Source of the DNA: Uloborus plumipes
Taxonomy: Eukaryota > Arthropoda > Arachnida > Araneae > Uloboridae
DNA length: 64,000 nucleotides
Assembly (NCBI GenBank): GCA_038373865.1
Contig: JAXGGA010005204.1
Coordinates: forward strand, 1-64,000
Direction: 5' to 3'
Below, piece after piece: positions 59,851-64,000 of this stretch (its first letter is position 1; each line of letters begins with the position of its first letter). A program made the position numbers and the translations under genes. Below the pieces are notes generated by a model. That model worked only from the letters and a program-made list of their open reading frames with translations, was not told the origin of the DNA and did not search any database.

Positions 59851-60690
59851 ATTAAATAATTGAATCGGTAGACAAATTGAACTAACACACTTTGCCCCAT
59901 CCACTTCCTCCCGCATGCTTTCGACTGATTGTATGAAAAATTTGATCTGTGCTTTGATTTTCTAAGACAACTGTTTCCTGACTGAAGTAGATTACACATG
60001 TTACTACATAGTTAAAATATTGCCAGATAGGTGGCACTAAAAACAAAGTAAATATCCCTCAATTTTACTTTGTCCCACGTTTTCCTATTAGTAGAGAGAC
60101 TGTGGTAGAAAAGATAGCCGGAAACTGCATTTTGTGATAAACTCATGAAAGTTGGTATGCATGTAGACAATGAATTTATAAACATTTTTATAAGGGGCGC
60201 CATTTCAAAATTCACCCCTCCCCCTCTCTAGCGGTCATTTTTGGGTCAAAAATTGCAAAGCTTTTCTTATGTCTTTTTAGAAAAATACCCTTTGTATCCT
60301 GTTTTGGAAGTTATATTATGTTAAATAAAGTTTAAAAGACCATCAAAATAGCTTGAAACTCATTAATTTTATCTTTACTGATTTTTGTTAACGAAGCTTA
60401 AATTTATCAAAATCTTACGCATTTTTTTGAGGGGAATCTTCAAAAATGTCCAACTATGTATTTGAAAGTACTACATTAAATGTATGTCTATATTAAGTAT
60501 ATGTATTCGAAAAACAATTTAACTGCATTAAAATCCCAAAAATCCGAAACATTGGATAACCGGAATACATTTTTTAAAATTTAACTATAAAAATTTATTG
60601 CAAAACTAAGAATAAAAATAGAAATTAGAAATCATTAACAAAGCTAAAACTTTTTCAAAACTTAAAATAAACTTTTAGATTGCTATTTAA

Positions 60691-60692
<2 letters not shown>
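59851..60692. other. Intergenic, nothing recognised
   Basis: AT-rich DNA without a conserved frame, RNA or bounded repeat that I can identify. Confidence 0.5.

Positions 60693-60748
<56 letters not shown>
60693..60748. repeat. (TA)n microsatellite
   Basis: About 28 TA units. Confidence 0.95.
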
Positions 60749-60750
<2 letters not shown>

Positions 60751-61292
60751 TAGTTTAATTAAAATTAAACCGGTTTTCTTTATGGCTAAAAATAATAATC
60801 AGAAAACTTGAAGCATTTTGAAAAGAAATACGCGATGTAATGGAAATTGCACTCACATTCAGCTGGATTATAAGTTACGCATACACTTGTAAAGTGGGAG
60901 GGGGGGACACGAGCATGTTTTTCATTCAACTGCAGAATTCAATATTGAAAGCTTTAAAAGAAATTTCAAGTTTTTTTATCTCATTGGCCGATTTGTGGCG
61001 TTTGTTCTCTAATTCTAAAGGAAGTAAGAAGAAGAAAAATAATTGATAACTGCAATAAAAAAGTTAGTGCTATGTTAATAAAGCAAACAATATCTCCACT
61101 ACTTATCAAACTGTGCTTCTATTGAAAAGTAATCCTTTATTACGACAGCAAGAACTAAATCAATACAAATTTGAGCAAGTAATTATATACAATAAGTGAT
61201 TAGGTATAATGATTATGCTGACCAAGACATCTTTCCCGGAGAATCCTTGCATAAAACGGCATCAAACCATTGTACTTTTTTCAAGAATTCAT
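60749..61292. other. Intergenic, nothing recognised
   Basis: No feature with support. Confidence 0.5.
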
Positions 61293-61294
61293 TT

Positions 61295-62998
61295 AGGGTG
61301 AGTTCTGGTAAGTGCGTACCCTTTTTTGCAAAGTTCATGTTCTCAGGGATGCTGCTCTGTTGAAAAATCTTGTACACTCACAATTTTTTTTTAGTTTTCT
61401 TTCCAGATCCTTTACTAAGCTTTTCAAGCATATAATATGTCAAATAAACCATAAGCATAGGTTTTGTGACCTGGTTTATGACACCTATTCTAAGGTACGC
61501 ACTTTCCCTACCTAGCGGGGTAAGTGCGTCCACCTTAAATTATGTGAATATGAGCAGTAAAAAACTTCTGGCACATATTAAATATGTTAGGTAGTTGCCT
61601 TGGGATAATTCCTAATACTAGAGATCAGCACTTGCTTGCATGGATGAAACGCAATCAGTGATATTCCACGTGTCTTGGGAACAACTTTGATTTGAAGATT
61701 GAGAGAGTTGTGTCTGTGATTCTTTCTCTGTCCTTTTAATAAGACCAAGTGAGCAAATGTAAGTTGTTTTTATTTAGTAATAATCACTCATAGTCTACAT
61801 AGTTTATTTTGGTTTAATACATTAATCAGTCTGTGTTTAAGCCAGGGTTCGCACTTACCCCTTCTTAAATGTAAGATGAGACATGTGCGTTCAATAGCGT
61901 TGTTGTAAGTGCGTACCCCTGTGATTTTCTTTAATTCTATTTGTATGGTAGATCGTTAGGTGACCTGAGTGAACAATTCGTTTTTTTTTTTTTTTTTCGT
62001 TTTTTTTTTTGAATAAATACGGTTTTAAAATATTTTTCTTATTAGAATCAGCAGCAGTAAGAAAAAACACAAAATAAAGAGAAAAAAAAAGAGAATAATT
62101 GATCATGATGTGATACTTGTACTTTTTTTTTCTTGTACATTCAAATAGTTTTTCACAACGTGTTCTTTAATTTTCTTAAATATAATTTTTTCATTAGTCC
62201 ACCTTCGTTTATTGAATCAGTTGGTTCCTTATTTAGTGCTTCACTTAATTTCATTGCTTCATTTGTCATTCTGGTTTAAATTAAGTATAGCTCATGATCG
62301 CTATTTTCAACGAAAAATGTACTAACTGATATCTAAAAGCCAATATATTTCAGAGGTAATGAATAAAATTGAAATCTCATGCCGCATTCAATGTTAATAT
62401 AAATACTTGATGGAAATGACGTCGGATTTATAATCGGTTTATAAAAGAGTTAAAGCAAAATTAAAGGTGAATTACGAGAGTCGGATTTTCCACGTAATGG
62501 TACACACTTGCCTCATCATAATGGTACGCACTTGCTCCACATAATAGTACGCATATGCCTCATGATAGTGGTACGCACTTGCCCCATCATAATGGTACGC
62601 ACTTACCCCCACCTTACTTTAAAGAAAGGGAAAGTGCGTACCGTCATATAAACAAATTTTAGTTAGAGTATTTGATCAAAATACCCCATGTATGTTATTA
62701 GTAGCTATTACTTAAAAGAAACAACTTGCATTTCTTGACTTCATTTGCTTGGTATGACTACAAGAGAAACTGAAACAAAACCTTCTCAATCTTTACTTAA
62801 GAGTTTTTTTGAAGATATTTAAGTTATCCCTGATTGTGTTTCGTCTATTGAATCCAGGCCTGAATTCTACCTATTGAAATTATCATTAGACAGTTATCTA
62901 ACATAGTCGATGTGTTGCAGAAGCCATTTCAAGACAGTGTTCATATAATTCCCAGTGGACGCACTTACCCCGTGGACGCACTTACCAGAACTCACCCT
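61295..62998. mobile_element. 1.7-kb TA-flanked TIR element filled with GTAAGTGCGTACC motifs
   Basis: Ends GGGTGAGTTCTGGTAAGTGC and its exact inverse (62979-62998), with TA on both sides. The string GTAAGTGCGTACC or its complement recurs at least ten times inside, including a cluster at 62495-62640. The rest is AT-rich without a transposase frame, so it is non-autonomous. Confidence 0.85.
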
Positions 62999-63042
62999 AA
63001 TTTAGTTTCTATGAGAAGCATTTTTGACTTATTTAATCACGA

Positions 63043-63840
63043 TTAGATTGTGGCGGTTCTTTTACTGAAAGATATGCTGGATTTATAAATGATTGGTAAG
63101 TAAGGGACCTTTTCAGAGGATAATATTTCGTGAAATATAAGAGGAATTTTTGAGCCTTGCCTGCTGAGGTGACGCGTGCTGAAACGTTCAAATGCTTGTT
63201 CCATGGAAAGAGTTGTGCTGCTAGAGTTATGATCAAGATTGTCGTATGCGGCGGCTGTTAAAACACCGGCCATGAAATGTGGGGGAAATGTAGCTTTATA
63301 TTTATCAAGTTTTTCAACTGATGCTTTGCAGAGTCCTGTAGAAATTCTTAAAAGCCTTGGGTAAGAAATGCAGTTCCAAACTATGCATTCCGTTAAAAAA
63401 GACTTTTTCTTCTAGTCTGTGCATGTACTTTCATAGCTAAATAAGCGGGTTTAATTGTTCCTTCTCCACTTGATGCTTGATAGTTTGTTTTGTAGCTTTG
63501 CTTGAAGTATATGTATGTTAAAAAATATCAACTGACAAATTTTAAGCAATGTTTGAAAAAGAGGACCATCAATATTGCAAGCACCATATAACAAGCTATT
63601 TATAAAGGATAGAAGAAGAACAACAACAGCTTCTTACTGACATGACTCTTCAAATTCTCCTTGAAAGCTGACTGCTATCTTTCAAATGCTCCCCCTAAAG
63701 GAATTCGCTTCCATGTCACTTGCGACAGCATCTTCAAAAATGCTAGTACAGAAAACACGTCTTGATCCACTCGCAGCACCTTTAAGAATTAAAATATATT
63801 CCCGTACTGATTTCTCTGCACGCATATCGCACCCTTGCTA
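63043..63840 (-). pseudogene. Broken transposon-type coding fragment
   Basis: Read on the minus strand from 63840 downwards, conserved-looking pieces appear in changing frames: CDMRAEKSVREYILILKG, then a segment KVHAQTRRKSLFNGMHSLEL, then MAGVLTAAAYDNLDHNSSST followed by TLSMEQAFERFS. The D-N-(I/L)-D-H-N-x-S-(S/A)-T block is one I know from a widespread repeated protein family of unknown function in arthropod genomes, where FHGT usually follows. Several stops and frameshifts separate the pieces, and FHGT is not retained. It is a relic, and its 5' part may run past the right edge. Confidence 0.55.
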
Positions 63841-64000
63841 AAAAAAAAAGTGCCACAACTCAAAAATTGTAATTTTTGAGTTATGACCGTCATTAGACGT
63901 AGTTTACATGTCTCTACCAATCTTCAAAAGAGCCAGAAGTTGCATTGAAAAATCAGCCGCCAACTGAAATGCCACATCTTTAGTTGTCGTCCAACCGTCG

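Overview
This window is AT-rich eukaryotic DNA with introns of up to about 7 kb and many small transposons. It carries most of one plus-strand gene, which I recognise as a shortened Dscam (sDscam) cell-adhesion gene of the alpha type. That gene family is known from chelicerates (spiders, scorpions, horseshoe crab, mites), so the source is most likely a spider or scorpion. I cannot narrow it further.

Region 1 (about 1-16,300) is a tandem array of alternative 5' cassettes. Each complete cassette has an upstream conserved element (consensus CTATGTGGCGCYAS), a small first exon with an ATG and a signal peptide, a 0.5-1.3 kb intron, and one exon encoding a whole first Ig domain (Dscam Ig7-like). 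Six cassettes are complete. A seventh, at the left edge, shows only its Ig exon. Every Ig exon begins and ends in phase 1, so any of them can splice to the first constant exon.

Region 2 (18,050-56,621) is the constant part: Ig2 (2 exons), Ig3 (2), FNIII-1 (2), FNIII-2 (2), FNIII-3 (2), a transmembrane exon and a cytoplasmic exon. With cassette 5 the spliced reading frame is 2,157 nt (718 codons plus stop), and all exon phases agree. Promoter choice would pick the recognition Ig domain while the rest of the protein stays constant. The 3' end looks alternative: an early poly(A) signal lies at 57,240, and a second terminal exon at 58,996 has its own poly(A) signal. The reading frame at the C-terminus may carry a 1-nt shift.

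Region 3 (about 59,300-64,000) is downstream DNA with simple repeats, a 1.7-kb terminal-inverted-repeat element and a broken minus-strand transposon-type coding fragment that runs off the right edge.

The introns hold many non-autonomous transposons: nine copies of a CACTG-ended MITE, three hAT-like or similar elements (8-bp target duplications visible for two), three TA-flanked elements whose interiors are arrays of short motifs, several hairpin elements, and an array of diverged repeat units of about 0.7-1 kb. No tRNA, rRNA or CRISPR was seen.

The strongest leads are the promoter element, which resembles a CTCF core and sits at the same place and orientation before each of the six complete cassettes (a parallel with vertebrate clustered protocadherins), and the frame conflict at the C-terminus.
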